From CALEAR01 sp035301485 (GTDB lineage Bacteria > Pseudomonadota > Gammaproteobacteria > Pseudomonadales > Alcanivoracaceae), in the NCBI GenBank assembly GCA_035301485.1, contig DATGUF010000034.1, forward strand, positions 1 to 64,000: a stretch of 64,000 nt of DNA. The letters are read 5' to 3'. Numbering within the stretch: the first letter of the stretch is position 1; every line of letters begins with the position of its first letter. Below the pieces are notes generated by a model, which was not told the DNA's origin, did no database searches, and worked only from the letters and a program-made list of their open reading frames with translations. Below are positions 52,331-62,450 of the stretch, one piece after another. The translations under genes were made by a program, and so were the position numbers.

Positions 52331-55060
52331 ATGCAAAAGAGTCAACTTTTTAGAAATATGCTTTTAAGCGCTTTACAGCTTCTACCAACACCTCCCACCG
52401 ATGAAGAAGTGGAAAAAAAAGCCGAACTTTTTGCTAGTTCACTTGAATACACTGAAGATCTAAGCAACATCATTAATGAAGTAAAAGCATTAATAAATAC
52501 AAGTATGGGCACAGGGGTTATGCTGGTCTCCCAAAACGCCCAACACGATCCTCTATGGCTAGATAAAAATACATTCGAATGGAATTACAATAATGCTTAC
52601 TCGAGCTTTCTTCAGTCAGAAGGATGGCCAGCCCAAGTAGTAAATTCTCTTTCAGATACAACAAAGCAAATCCTCACGCACTTACAAAATCCTAGTGATG
52701 AGGGTTCTTGGAGTAGGCGTGGACTTGTTGTTGGACATGTCCAATCAGGAAAAACTGCGAACTATACTGGCCTGATTGCGAGAGCTGCAGACGTTGGTTA
52801 CAAGTTTATTATTGTTATCGCAGGGATCCACAACACTCTGAGAAGCCAAACACAAGCTAGAATCGACGAAAGCTTTGTTGGTCATAGCAGTGCGCCAGGA
52901 AAACGCCAAGAAATGATCGGTGTCGCCTTACGACAGGAAAACTATAACAACCCTTACACCGTAACTAATATTCACGATGATTTTAATAAAAGTGCAGCAA
53001 GAGCTTCTGGCTGGAAACTGGGTGATTTTTCTAGACCGATAATCTTTGTAATCAAAAAGAATGTCCACATTCTTGAAGCTTTGTATGAATGGCTTAAAGA
53101 AATGAACGTACAGAACAATAGCCAAATAACTGATGTACCGCTCCTTATGATTGACGACGAAGCTGACAATGCCTCTATCAATACAAACAAAGAAGAGAGC
53201 GATCCAACGCGAACAAATGCTGGGATCAGATCCATCTTAAACCTATTTTCTAAGAGTGCTTATATTGGTTATACCGCCACGCCGTTTGCAAATATCTTTA
53301 TTGATCCTTTCATAAATGGTGGAGAGCTTGAAGACGACTTGTTCCCTAGAGATTTCATTTATTGTCTCGACGCACCGACAAACTACTTTGGGCCTAACAA
53401 AGTGTTCGGTGAGGATGATGAAAGCAGCGACACTCACATCCGCTTCATAAATGATGCCGAAGAGTATATCCCGTTATCACATAAAAAAGACGATGAAATT
53501 CATGAACTCCCACCCTCACTTTATCGTGCACTTAATAGCTTTATTCTTGCTCGAGCAATCAGGAACTTAAAGGGTCAAAGAAACCAACACTGCTCAATGA
53601 TGGTAAACGTATCCAGATTTGTTAACTATCAACGAGAAGTAAGAGCGAAACTAAGCCTTTCTGTAAACGAAATAAAAATTGCCGTACTCAGTAATAGTGG
53701 TTTACCCGATACCTTAGCTTTAAAAGATCAACACATGCTAGAACTAAAAGCCACTTTTGATATTGAGTACAGCGAAGAAGGATTTAGTTGGGATACTATA
53801 AAAGCCGAGTTACCAAAAGTATTTAATAACTTTCGTACATTTTTAATTAATAGCGCTAGCGGAGAGGCTTTAAATTTTAGCCAATACGACCAAGAAAATG
53901 TCGGTTTAACCGCGCTAGCTGTAGGTGGCTTAAGCTTATCTCGTGGATTAACCATTGAAGGACTAACCATTAGTTATCTTTATCGAAATACTCAGATGTA
54001 CGACACCTTAATGCAGATGGGGCGCTGGTTCGGCTATCGGCCAAATTATGAAAGCTTATGTAGGGTTTATCTATCTAACGACTCATATAATTGGTATACG
54101 CATATTGCAGAGGCCTCAGAAGAGCTTATACAGCAAGTGCATGAGATGAGCAGACAAGGACAAACCCCGTCTGACTTCGGTCTTGTTGTTAGAACCCACC
54201 CTAGTAGCTTGAAAATTACTGCTCCCAATAAAATGCTGAACGCTGAACAGATCACTATGAAACAAAGCTATAGTGGCAGGTTATTTGAAACCTATCGAGT
54301 ATCTCTAGATCCGAGCATCAATAAAAAAAACTTTGAGCTTATCCGTGAATACTGGAGAAATAACTTTTACAGTAATCACCCTCTAAGCAAGCCCGATTTC
54401 CTACAACCGCACAAGGGTGAGTTCTATACTAATATTCCACTCAGCGTCATCGAGGAGTTCCTTGAGAAATTCATAGTCCATCGTAGGCATCAAGACTCAT
54501 TTTCATTTGTTTTGCAATATTTAAAAGAAGTTCGTAAGAGAGGAGTTTTTTCGGATCAAGCGGATGTACTTCTAATTTCTCCTAAAGGTGGTAGCGGTGG
54601 CCATGAGCCTTACACCATGAGAAATCAAAATAGAAGAATAGAAGAGTCTCAATATAAAGATAACGATCTATGGACACTAAGCCGCTCTAGAGTCGCTGGT
54701 GTTGGGGACGAACAATGGGGGCTAACTCCCGATGAGAAAAAGCAAGCAGAACAATATTTCAAAGAAGAGGCCAAGACTAAAGAGAAAAAACCTAAATCAA
54801 TCAGTGACTACCATTATAGGAACGCTCGAAACCGAGTGCTACTAATGCTTCACAGTTTGATGCCTACTATAGATGACGAACCAGTCAATCTTGACGAACC
54901 AGTTGCTGCTTTTGGAATTGCTTTTCCTAAGCAAGATTCAAAGTCAGAAAAGGCAAGTGGCTTATGCACCGTTGATGTCGTAGCCAACCGTATTTGGCTT
55001 CAAAACGAATTAAATCTTGCTAGGGAAGAATTATTGGAGCAACAAGATGAAGATGAATAA
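52331..55060 (+). CDS. Z1 domain-containing helicase-like ATPase
   Basis: A 909-residue protein with Walker A GHVQSGKTANY (residues 135-145), Walker B LLMIDDEAD near residue 273, a helicase-like motif III TATPFANIF near residue 315, and the Z1 region around LSLSRGLTIEGLTISYLYRNTQMYDTLMQMGRWFGYR near residues 538-575, carrying an arginine-finger-like motif VI. The C-terminus is acidic. Z1 proteins occur with MORC ATPases and nucleases in restriction-like operons. Its last 14 bases overlap the next gene. Confidence 0.9.
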   Translation: MQKSQLFRNMLLSALQLLPTPPTDEEVEKKAELFASSLEYTEDLSNIINEVKALINTSMGTGVMLVSQNAQHDPLWLDKNTFEWNYNNAYSSFLQSEGWPAQVVNSLSDTTKQILTHLQNPSDEGSWSRRGLVVGHVQSGKTANYTGLIARAADVGYKFIIVIAGIHNTLRSQTQARIDESFVGHSSAPGKRQEMIGVALRQENYNNPYTVTNIHDDFNKSAARASGWKLGDFSRPIIFVIKKNVHILEALYEWLKEMNVQNNSQITDVPLLMIDDEADNASINTNKEESDPTRTNAGIRSILNLFSKSAYIGYTATPFANIFIDPFINGGELEDDLFPRDFIYCLDAPTNYFGPNKVFGEDDESSDTHIRFINDAEEYIPLSHKKDDEIHELPPSLYRALNSFILARAIRNLKGQRNQHCSMMVNVSRFVNYQREVRAKLSLSVNEIKIAVLSNSGLPDTLALKDQHMLELKATFDIEYSEEGFSWDTIKAELPKVFNNFRTFLINSASGEALNFSQYDQENVGLTALAVGGLSLSRGLTIEGLTISYLYRNTQMYDTLMQMGRWFGYRPNYESLCRVYLSNDSYNWYTHIAEASEELIQQVHEMSRQGQTPSDFGLVVRTHPSSLKITAPNKMLNAEQITMKQSYSGRLFETYRVSLDPSINKKNFELIREYWRNNFYSNHPLSKPDFLQPHKGEFYTNIPLSVIEEFLEKFIVHRRHQDSFSFVLQYLKEVRKRGVFSDQADVLLISPKGGSGGHEPYTMRNQNRRIEESQYKDNDLWTLSRSRVAGVGDEQWGLTPDEKKQAEQYFKEEAKTKEKKPKSISDYHYRNARNRVLLMLHSLMPTIDDEPVNLDEPVAAFGIAFPKQDSKSEKASGLCTVDVVANRIWLQNELNLAREELLEQQDEDE

Positions 55061-56027
55061 ATTTAACTCTCCTTGGGATGAAATTTCCATTCCTCGCAAC
55101 GATATTTTCCACAAAATACTTGTTGATCCTACAATGGCTATCCCATGCCATTGGGCTAAAGATATACATGGTGCTTTACTCTTTTTAATTGAGCTTGATG
55201 GTGACCACCAAAAAGCTTTTAGTCAAAACCTTATAAAAATTAGAGGTGTGGACATTGCTCTTAGGGGGTTATCAGCTAGCAAACAAGTGATTGTGTTGAG
55301 CCTACAAAAACAAGTTGATGCAGATATCTTTGAAAGCTTTTGCACAGCTCTCATCCGAGCTCTATCCAAAGTAAAAGCGCCAAATATTGCGCTAGAGGTT
55401 GTTTTTGCACATCTTAACCGTTGGAAACTATTTTTAGCTGGCAATAAAACACTTATGTCCCCGCAAAGGATCAGGGGACTTTATGCTGAACTTACTTTTT
55501 TAAACGAGCTCATCGATGTTTATGATGATCAAGTAGCTATCGATAGTTGGCTTGGACCAGAAATGTCCCAACATGATTTTAGCTTCTACAATATTGATAT
55601 TGAGATTAAGGCGCTGAGCGGAACCGAAAGAAATAGTGTCGAGATATCTTCCGAAGATCAGCTTTTTTCATTAAATGAGAAGCTCTATCTGAGGCTGTAT
55701 ATGTTAGGCAAACAACCCGATACCTCTGTAGGCATAAGCTTAAATCAACTAGTTAACAATATTAACAAGAAACTATCTAGCACTGATGTAAGCGACTCCT
55801 ATTTACAGAAGCTAAACGAGTACGGCTACTACCCAGATGTCGAATATGACAAGTCCATCTTCACTGTAAGAAAGATTAACAGTTATATCGTTGAAGAGAG
55901 CTTTCCAAGAATAATAAAGCACAACCTTCCTGATGGGATCAGCCGAGTTAAATACCATATCAATTTAGAAAAAATCCAAGAGTTCACGTGCGATAACAAT
56001 AAAATTTTTGAGAGTGCCAATGCTTAG
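55047..56027 (+). CDS. PD-(D/E)XK motif nuclease, DUF4420 family
   Basis: A 326-residue protein with the DUF4420 pattern. RIRGLYAELTFLNELI near residue 143 supplies a Glu, and FSFYNIDIEIKALSG near residue 185 supplies the Asp, Glu and Lys of a PD-(D/E)XK nuclease core. The ATG at 55047 is selected because GGAG stands 7 bases upstream inside the Z1 gene. It overlaps the following AIPR gene by 8 bases. It is the likely DNA-cutting partner of the operon. Confidence 0.85.
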   Translation: MKMNKFNSPWDEISIPRNDIFHKILVDPTMAIPCHWAKDIHGALLFLIELDGDHQKAFSQNLIKIRGVDIALRGLSASKQVIVLSLQKQVDADIFESFCTALIRALSKVKAPNIALEVVFAHLNRWKLFLAGNKTLMSPQRIRGLYAELTFLNELIDVYDDQVAIDSWLGPEMSQHDFSFYNIDIEIKALSGTERNSVEISSEDQLFSLNEKLYLRLYMLGKQPDTSVGISLNQLVNNINKKLSSTDVSDSYLQKLNEYGYYPDVEYDKSIFTVRKINSYIVEESFPRIIKHNLPDGISRVKYHINLEKIQEFTCDNNKIFESANA

Positions 56028-58083
56028 TGTTGAAGATTTTTTTAAAGAATTTCAGCTCACCATTGCTGCGGGAGCAGAAGAGAGCAAAACCTTTACTAGA
56101 AGCTATTTTGTTGAAGAGGTAGCAAAGGAACTCCAAGAAAATGAGTTTAGTGAAGGCTTTGAGCTTGCTTATTATCAGTCACGAGGTATCCGCTTAGATG
56201 GTTACTGGTTTGATGAGGAAGGTAGCCTAGACCTTTATCTTGCAGACTTTGAGTCCTTAGACCATCTAGCTACCCTCACAAAAACTGAAATAGACAAGGC
56301 TTTTACACGTCTAATCAACTTCTTTGAAGCTAGTGCAACGAAAGGCTTAGCTGACAACCTCGAACTAACATCCCCAAGCTATGATCTAGCCTCCCAGATT
56401 GAGCAAAGACTAAACTCAATTTATAAAATTAGATTAATACTAATTTCAGAGAGAGCAGTAAGCGGACGCGTAAAAGATAGCGACTTAAAAGATCTATCTA
56501 TTTTAGGCAAGCCAGCCTCAAAGCATGTCTGGGATATAACACGCCTACATAGAGTTCGCAGCTCCAAAAGCCAAAAAGAAGCTTTAGATTTTGACTTTAT
56601 CGATATTTTTGGCAAAGGAATACCTGGACTTCCTGCTTACGTGGGTACAGAACAGTATGAATCTTACTTGTTAGTAATGCCTGGTGACTATCTAGCAGAT
56701 TTGTATGAAGAGTACGGTGCAAGGCTACTAGAACAAAACGTCAGGACATTCTTGCAAGCGCGTGGAAATGTAAACCGCGGGATCAGAGCGACTATTTTAA
56801 ATGAGCCAGAAATGTTCTTCGCGTATAACAACGGAATCACAGCTACAGCGAAAGAGGTTGAAGCCCAAAAGACTGACGATGGACTAATTATAACAAGAAT
56901 TAAAGATCTACAAATCGTTAATGGTGGCCAAACCACAGCCTCTCTTTTTCACACTAGAAGAAGAGATAAAGCTGATTTATCCAAAGTATTCGTTCAAATG
57001 AAACTGTCCGTTATTGAGCCGGAGCTAGCTGAAGAGATTGTGCCGAGAATCTCTGAGTATGCAAATACGCAAAACAGAGTTAACGCCGCAGATTTTTTCT
57101 CTAACCACCCCTTCCATATACGAATGGAAGAGTTTTCTAGACGCTTATGGGCTCCAGCCAAACAAGGTGCCCAAAGAGAAACGCAATGGTTCTACGAGCG
57201 CGCACGCGGCCAGTACGCCGACCGCCAATCCACTATGACTCCTAGCGAGAAAAAACGCTTTAGATCCCTAAGTCCAACAAATCAGAAATTCACTAAAACA
57301 GATTTAGCCAAGTTCGAAAACGTTTGGGACGATCATCCAATGTGGGTTAACCGAGGTGCTCAAAGAAACTTTGCTGAATACGCAAAAAGAATAGGTAAAG
57401 AGTGGGAAGCTGACTCTGAAAAATTCAGTGAACTTTATTTTAAAAACGCTATAGCGCGAGCAATAATATTCAAAAGCACTGAACAAATAGTTTCAGCAGC
57501 AGAATGGTATAGCGGAGGCTATAGAGCGAACATTGTTGCTTATACAATTGCCATGCTGTCTGAAATAGTGAGGTTGAGGAAAAGTGACGTAAATCTCTTA
57601 AAGATTTGGAACGCACAAGAAATCCCAATTGAACTTGAGCATGCCTTAGAATCAATCGCAAAATACGTTCACAACGACATAATGAGTCCGCCTACGGGCA
57701 TTTCCAACATTTCAGAATGGTGTAAGAAAAAGGAATGTTGGGATCGCTTAAAAGCCCAAGCAAAAAAAATATCAGACCTTCTCTCTAGCGGCTTCGAGCG
57801 CATCTTAGAGTCTGAAGAAAATATAAAAACAAATGTGAAGCAAGCTAGGCAAACGCAGCGCATAGATGATGGTATTAAAGCGCAAGCTAAAGTCGTAGAA
57901 ATACCAGGGCCACGTTGGAAAAAGCTTTCTCAGTTATTAGCAAGCAAAGGGCTACTTTCGGCAAAGGAGGCAGACATTTTAAAAATTGCCTCACAATTAC
58001 CTAACAAACTACCAACAGAGGCCCAGTCTATAGTGTTATTAAGCATTCTCCAAAGGGCCTATGAAGAAGGAATTAGTGGCTAG
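56020..58083 (+). CDS. AIPR family protein (abortive-infection phage resistance)
   Basis: A 687-residue protein with the AIPR core: EMFFAYNNGITATA near residue 268 and LQIVNGGQTTASLFH near residue 299, followed by IVPRISEYANTQNRVNAADFFSN. AIPR proteins are known from abortive-infection and restriction-associated operons. The ATG at 56020 starts the family region; a TTG 12 bases earlier is in frame. It ends only two bases before the convergent cytosine methyltransferase gene, with no visible terminator. Confidence 0.88.
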   Translation: MLSVEDFFKEFQLTIAAGAEESKTFTRSYFVEEVAKELQENEFSEGFELAYYQSRGIRLDGYWFDEEGSLDLYLADFESLDHLATLTKTEIDKAFTRLINFFEASATKGLADNLELTSPSYDLASQIEQRLNSIYKIRLILISERAVSGRVKDSDLKDLSILGKPASKHVWDITRLHRVRSSKSQKEALDFDFIDIFGKGIPGLPAYVGTEQYESYLLVMPGDYLADLYEEYGARLLEQNVRTFLQARGNVNRGIRATILNEPEMFFAYNNGITATAKEVEAQKTDDGLIITRIKDLQIVNGGQTTASLFHTRRRDKADLSKVFVQMKLSVIEPELAEEIVPRISEYANTQNRVNAADFFSNHPFHIRMEEFSRRLWAPAKQGAQRETQWFYERARGQYADRQSTMTPSEKKRFRSLSPTNQKFTKTDLAKFENVWDDHPMWVNRGAQRNFAEYAKRIGKEWEADSEKFSELYFKNAIARAIIFKSTEQIVSAAEWYSGGYRANIVAYTIAMLSEIVRLRKSDVNLLKIWNAQEIPIELEHALESIAKYVHNDIMSPPTGISNISEWCKKKECWDRLKAQAKKISDLLSSGFERILESEENIKTNVKQARQTQRIDDGIKAQAKVVEIPGPRWKKLSQLLASKGLLSAKEADILKIASQLPNKLPTEAQSIVLLSILQRAYEEGISG

Positions 58084-58085
58084 CA

Positions 58086-59294
58086 TTAATTATTCAGGAT
58101 GCCCGCAAGCGACTTCGCTATATATTTTGAAAACAATGGTGGCACTGCGTTACCAATCATTCTGTATTTACTACCATTTGAGCCATAAAACATGAAGTCA
58201 TCAGGAAACGTTTGAAGTCTTGCGGCTTCTCTTACTGTGATACTACGAGCTTGCTTTGAAGATGGGTGGATATGCCTAAGCCCATCTTTGCTTAAGTGGG
58301 CAGGTATCGTGTTACTAGGCTCATTTGTTCTTAACACATGATACTTATGTACAGAGGATGTTCGTCCTGTCTTCTCCGTATAAAGCTGTTTTAACGCTTC
58401 CGTGGAAGCATATTTATATTGCTCGGACTCAATATCAGCCGCTAGCAGCTTAAAAATTTCAACGTCCCGTGGATTGTGATATCTAGGGTTATGATCGAAC
58501 TCGAAAGGTGTTTTTTCGCACGCTAAGTAATGCGATTTTCTGCGCTCTGGATTGTCGAGTGGATATATTGCCGGCAGATCTAAAATTGCTTGTTCCACCG
58601 TTTTAGGCGCAAGATTTTTATAGCTGTTGAGCTTGCTGTAAAAGCTTTCAATCTTTTTATACGGATCGCTAAATTGCTTCTCACAAAAAGCAGCAATGAT
58701 CACTCGCTTTCGTTTTTGAGGTACGGAAAATTCAGACAGATCAAAAGTCGCATCTCTTGCAATATTTTCTGCTATTACATAGCCAACTTCTTTAAACGCT
58801 TTTGCAATTCTATCTATAATTTGAACTCCGCCAGGCTTAGCGCTGAGCATCCCTGTTACGTTTTCAAACACGCATGCTTTGGGCCGAAAGTGCTTAATCA
58901 CCTCTAAATAAGATTCAAAAAGATAGTTCCTATAATCATCCTCCATATTATTTTTATCACTGATCCTTCCCGCTATAGAGTACGCTTGGCATGGTGGCCC
59001 ACCAATCACAACATCAACTGCACCGCCTTTAGCTAGTGATTCTAAACCTGCAGAAGTACCGTACACAGGATCATTGCTATAGCCGCCTATCAGCTCATCT
59101 GTTCTTTGAATGTCAAAATGCAAAACGAGCTGGTCTGCATCTTTAACGCCCCAACGTGTCGCCAAACGCTGCTTCAACGTTGTTACAGTGTCTAACTCCC
59201 AATCTAAAGCCGCAACTAATCTATATTTTTTAGACTGCTTAAATCCTTCTGTTAGCCCCCCGCAACCAGAAAAAAGATCTATCGTATTAAACAT
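58086..59294 (-). CDS. DNA (cytosine-5) methyltransferase, second of the tandem pair
   Basis: A 402-residue C5-cytosine methyltransferase. Motif I is TIDLFSGCGGLTEGF at the N-terminus, motif IV VVIGGPPCQAYS has the catalytic Cys at residue 102, motif VI is CVFENVTGM, motif VIII VPQKRKRVIIAA, and motifs IX-X are RSITVREAARLQTFPDDF and MIGNAVPP. The target-recognition region (about 220-330) differs from its neighbour's. Its ATG overlaps the upstream methyltransferase by 8 bases. It probably protects host DNA from the convergent nuclease operon. Confidence 0.93.
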   Translation of the reverse strand: MFNTIDLFSGCGGLTEGFKQSKKYRLVAALDWELDTVTTLKQRLATRWGVKDADQLVLHFDIQRTDELIGGYSNDPVYGTSAGLESLAKGGAVDVVIGGPPCQAYSIAGRISDKNNMEDDYRNYLFESYLEVIKHFRPKACVFENVTGMLSAKPGGVQIIDRIAKAFKEVGYVIAENIARDATFDLSEFSVPQKRKRVIIAAFCEKQFSDPYKKIESFYSKLNSYKNLAPKTVEQAILDLPAIYPLDNPERRKSHYLACEKTPFEFDHNPRYHNPRDVEIFKLLAADIESEQYKYASTEALKQLYTEKTGRTSSVHKYHVLRTNEPSNTIPAHLSKDGLRHIHPSSKQARSITVREAARLQTFPDDFMFYGSNGSKYRMIGNAVPPLFSKYIAKSLAGILNN

Positions 59295-60348
59295 TTAAAT
59301 CGTCCATTATTTTTTTCCCGAGCACATACCCCCATTTTGGAGGCACAGCATTACCAACCTGCTTATATTGTTGGGTTTTTGTTCCTAAAAAAACAAAATG
59401 ATCTGGGAAGGACTGTAAACGGGCATTTTCTCGGACTGTTGGAACTCTATTCCATTTATAGTGGAAGTGATTCCTATGCCCCGTATCAATTGTTTTTGAC
59501 GGAGATTTACTATGGTATCTAGTCCAAGCTTCATTAAATTTTCTAGATGTACCAACGCCAGGTGGTAAGTCTTTATGATTACCACCATCAGGCACCTGTT
59601 TAATTACTTCGATAACGTGAGGTCTATGCCTAGTCCCAACATGATTAAAAAGCTCTGAAGACTTTTCCCTCATTTCATTTTGATAATCATTTAATGGGAA
59701 TGCTTCGTACAGACTAACTTCATCGCCAATACCATCTTCTAAACTTGGCAGATCACTAATAGCTTCTTCGCATGTAATATATTCACTTTGGGTGTGGGTT
59801 GGATCCGGAAAAACAAAGGGCGTATCATTTTTTACGCCTACAAAGAATTTGCGTCTTCTGATTTGGGGAACCCCATAGTCGGGAGCGTATAAAAGCTGCG
59901 ATGTTGTTCTGTAACCTAGCCTTTCAAACTCAGAATATATAGCATCCCTTGCTCGACCACCGTATAGAGTTGAGATACCAGGAACATTTTCGATCACTAT
60001 ATAAGTAGGCTTGATTCGTTCTGCCAACTTAAAAACGGAGTAAAAAAGTTTGTTTCTTTTATCGTTCTCCTGTCGCGTACCTGTCAATGAAAAGCCTTGG
60101 CACGGCGGCCCTGCTACGATAATTTCAATTTTTTTATCGCCAAGAACATTAACAATTTCACAGACACTTTCATCTTTAGAAAGATCTAGCTCTAGCGTCT
60201 TAGCATGCGGATGATTCTTTGCAAATGTTTTAAGCGCAGGTGCGTCCACATCTACACCTAAAACACTTTCAAACCCTGCTTGCTCAAAACCAAAAGACAG
60301 ACCACCACAGCCTGAAAACAAATCTACGAGATATTTTTTTTCCTGCAT
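59287..60348 (-). CDS. DNA (cytosine-5) methyltransferase, first of the tandem pair
   Basis: A 353-residue C5-cytosine methyltransferase with LVDLFSGCGGLSFGFEQAGF, motif IV VAGPPCQGFS (Cys at residue 83), VIENVPGI, VPQIRRRKFFVGV, and RENARLQSFPDHF with QVGNAVPP. The ATG at 60348 is used because motif I begins eight residues later, although the frame is open to 60387. Two methyltransferases in one operon would suit a non-palindromic recognition site, one enzyme per strand, or two separate sites. Confidence 0.93.
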   Translation of the reverse strand: MQEKKYLVDLFSGCGGLSFGFEQAGFESVLGVDVDAPALKTFAKNHPHAKTLELDLSKDESVCEIVNVLGDKKIEIIVAGPPCQGFSLTGTRQENDKRNKLFYSVFKLAERIKPTYIVIENVPGISTLYGGRARDAIYSEFERLGYRTTSQLLYAPDYGVPQIRRRKFFVGVKNDTPFVFPDPTHTQSEYITCEEAISDLPSLEDGIGDEVSLYEAFPLNDYQNEMREKSSELFNHVGTRHRPHVIEVIKQVPDGGNHKDLPPGVGTSRKFNEAWTRYHSKSPSKTIDTGHRNHFHYKWNRVPTVRENARLQSFPDHFVFLGTKTQQYKQVGNAVPPKWGYVLGKKIMDDLNV

Positions 60349-60548
60349 TTTACCCACTAAAATTAAAGCAATACATTTGGAAGCCATCCATTAAATATTC
60401 GCAACTAAAAAAATTATTTGTAATAGTGACAGGCTATTTTAGCTATAAGATAAAAGAGCTCATATTAGTAATACTAAAGCTAGCTTTTGGACAAAAAAGC
60501 GCACAAAAAATTTAATGTCCCGCGTAATTTAACATAGAGGAAGACGTA
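60349..60548. promoter_or_regulatory. Divergent promoter region of methyltransferase and second GHKL operons
   Basis: An AT-rich 200-base gap between divergent ATGs. AGAGGAAG serves the plus-strand gene. Candidate -10 boxes occur (TATAAG-like near 60440 and TAATAC near 60470), but no clear operator. Confidence 0.4.
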
Positions 60549-62450
60549 ATGCTGGGTTGGCAATTCCCCACCAATGATAGCAAAGAAGAAGAAGGCTTGG
60601 CGGACGCAGGTATCGAAACATTTAGGAGCGCACCGCTTACTAGCATAGCAAGAGAAAGCTCCCAAAATAGTATCGATGCGGCTGAGGAAAATAAGGTTAA
60701 GGTAATTTATCGGCTAAAAAATATTGCGCGTAAAGATATTCCAAATATAAACGAACTAGCTAGCTCACTAAACGCCTGTCTGCAAAAAGCCACAAGCAGA
60801 AGTCTTTCTAATGAAAAAATATTTTTTGAGAAAGCTCTTGAAACGATAAAAAAGGAAACAATCCCAGTATTGCTTGTTGAAGACTATGGAACTACGGGTT
60901 TAAGAGGTCCTGCTGAGCCAGGGAATCCCTTTCACGCTCTAGTAAGAGCAAGCGGTATTAGCCAAAAAAGTAGCGAAGGAGCTGGTGGATCCTTCGGGAT
61001 TGGAAAAAATGCAGCCTTTGCTATCTCCGATATAAGAACAGTTTTTTATTCTACTTTTTATCACTCTAACCAAAAAGAGACTCATTTAGTTCAAGGCAAA
61101 AGTATTCTAGTTTCCCGCGACGAACCAGTAAACGGCGTAACCAAGCCTCTTCGCGCAAAAGGCTACTGGGGAGAATCGGGGTATGAGCCAGTTACTAGCC
61201 CTATGGATATACCTAACTGGCTATTAAGAACACAACAAGGAACCACTGTCGCTAGCTTAGGCTTTAACCAAGGCTCAGACTGGAACTACCAAATCATTGC
61301 AACATTAATTCTGAATTTTTTTGCTGCCATAAAAGAGGAAAAAGTAGAGTTCGAGGTCATTGACGAAGAAAATAATGGTCAAAGTATAAACTCAGCAACA
61401 ATCGAAAGTTTATTTACAGACGAAAATGTCATGCAAGCAGCTGAAGCTATCGATATAAAAGACTCTTTGTTTTTTAGCAGCTCTATGTACAGAGCTCTGC
61501 ACGAAGGCGATAAGCATATTAAAACTTTTGAAAACTTAGGTGAAATACAACTCAGCCTGCTAGAAGCTGACGAGTTACCAAGAAAAGTCGGCATTCTACG
61601 CAACGGCATGTTTATTACTGATAATTTAAAAAATTTTCAGGAACAATTCGCTCGCTTCCCAATGTCGCGCGATTTTGTAGCCGTAATTGAGCCTCTTTGC
61701 TTGCAATCAAACAAAATTCTTCGTGAAATGGAGAACCCTAGCCACGACGAGTTCTCAGCCGAAAGGATTTCTGACAACTCACGAAGGGCGGCGATAAGAA
61801 GAGACATGCGCAGCTTAGCGCGTTGGGCTAGAGAAATAATTAGAAGCTCCACTAGAGAGGTTGCTGAAAAAGAAATTTCTTTAGACGAAACGGCAGAGTT
61901 TTTTGCAGATGTAAAAGAAACAGGTGACATGCCAAATTCTGCTAGTAAAGACAACAACCCAGAATCTCGCACAATAAGCCCGATCAGTCTCACGAGAAGC
62001 AAACCAAAAGTAGGCGCAGGTAAGAGTGGAGAAAGCGGCTCTTCAGGCGGCCAACAAGAAGGCCAAAAGGGTAGCAGTAGTGGTGCTACAACGGGAGATA
62101 GAAAGGGAAAGGGGCGTGGTTTAAGTGGTGGCAGAGGTGGCCGCAGCATTGAATACAGCGACTTAAGAAACATTGTTGTCGCCTCTGGAAATAAAAGCTC
62201 GAACATAAGAAGGATTTACCTAACACCACTTTCATCTAGCGAAGCTTTTTTAGAGGTTAGCGCCATCGGGCTTTCTTATAGTGAATCTTTGGCTATTAAA
62301 AGAATAAACGGGGAGAAAACACGAAAAAACCCCACTATCAACTTAATAGAAGGCGAAAGACTCTCTCTAGAAATAGAGTTCGACAAAAATTACACCGGCC
62401 CAATTACAGTGGTATTAACACCAAAGAATGGAGAAGAAGATGAGGGTTAG
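60549..62450 (+). CDS. Second GHKL ATPase (paraMORC-like)
   Basis: A 633-residue protein with a divergent GHKL site: N-box SIARESSQNSIDAA (residues 32-45), G1 LLVEDYGTTGLRG (108-120) and G2 GAGGSFGIGKNAAFA (144-158). It then has a region around residue 330-420 of unknown fold and a Gly/Ser-rich linker (about 490-535). A C-terminal beta-rich domain precedes an acidic end. The Arg-Glu-x-x-Gln-Asn N-box resembles paraMORC families of restriction systems. The next gene starts inside its last codons. Confidence 0.8.
   Translation: MLGWQFPTNDSKEEEGLADAGIETFRSAPLTSIARESSQNSIDAAEENKVKVIYRLKNIARKDIPNINELASSLNACLQKATSRSLSNEKIFFEKALETIKKETIPVLLVEDYGTTGLRGPAEPGNPFHALVRASGISQKSSEGAGGSFGIGKNAAFAISDIRTVFYSTFYHSNQKETHLVQGKSILVSRDEPVNGVTKPLRAKGYWGESGYEPVTSPMDIPNWLLRTQQGTTVASLGFNQGSDWNYQIIATLILNFFAAIKEEKVEFEVIDEENNGQSINSATIESLFTDENVMQAAEAIDIKDSLFFSSSMYRALHEGDKHIKTFENLGEIQLSLLEADELPRKVGILRNGMFITDNLKNFQEQFARFPMSRDFVAVIEPLCLQSNKILREMENPSHDEFSAERISDNSRRAAIRRDMRSLARWAREIIRSSTREVAEKEISLDETAEFFADVKETGDMPNSASKDNNPESRTISPISLTRSKPKVGAGKSGESGSSGGQQEGQKGSSSGATTGDRKGKGRGLSGGRGGRSIEYSDLRNIVVASGNKSSNIRRIYLTPLSSSEAFLEVSAIGLSYSESLAIKRINGEKTRKNPTINLIEGERLSLEIEFDKNYTGPITVVLTPKNGEEDEG

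Noticed and set aside
61637..62206. 189-codon open frame on the minus strand inside the second GHKL ATPase gene
   Set aside because: It is rich in Leu, Pro and Ser as the complement of the Gly/Ser/Arg linker, has no ribosome site or motif, and lies wholly inside a gene with clear ATPase boxes.
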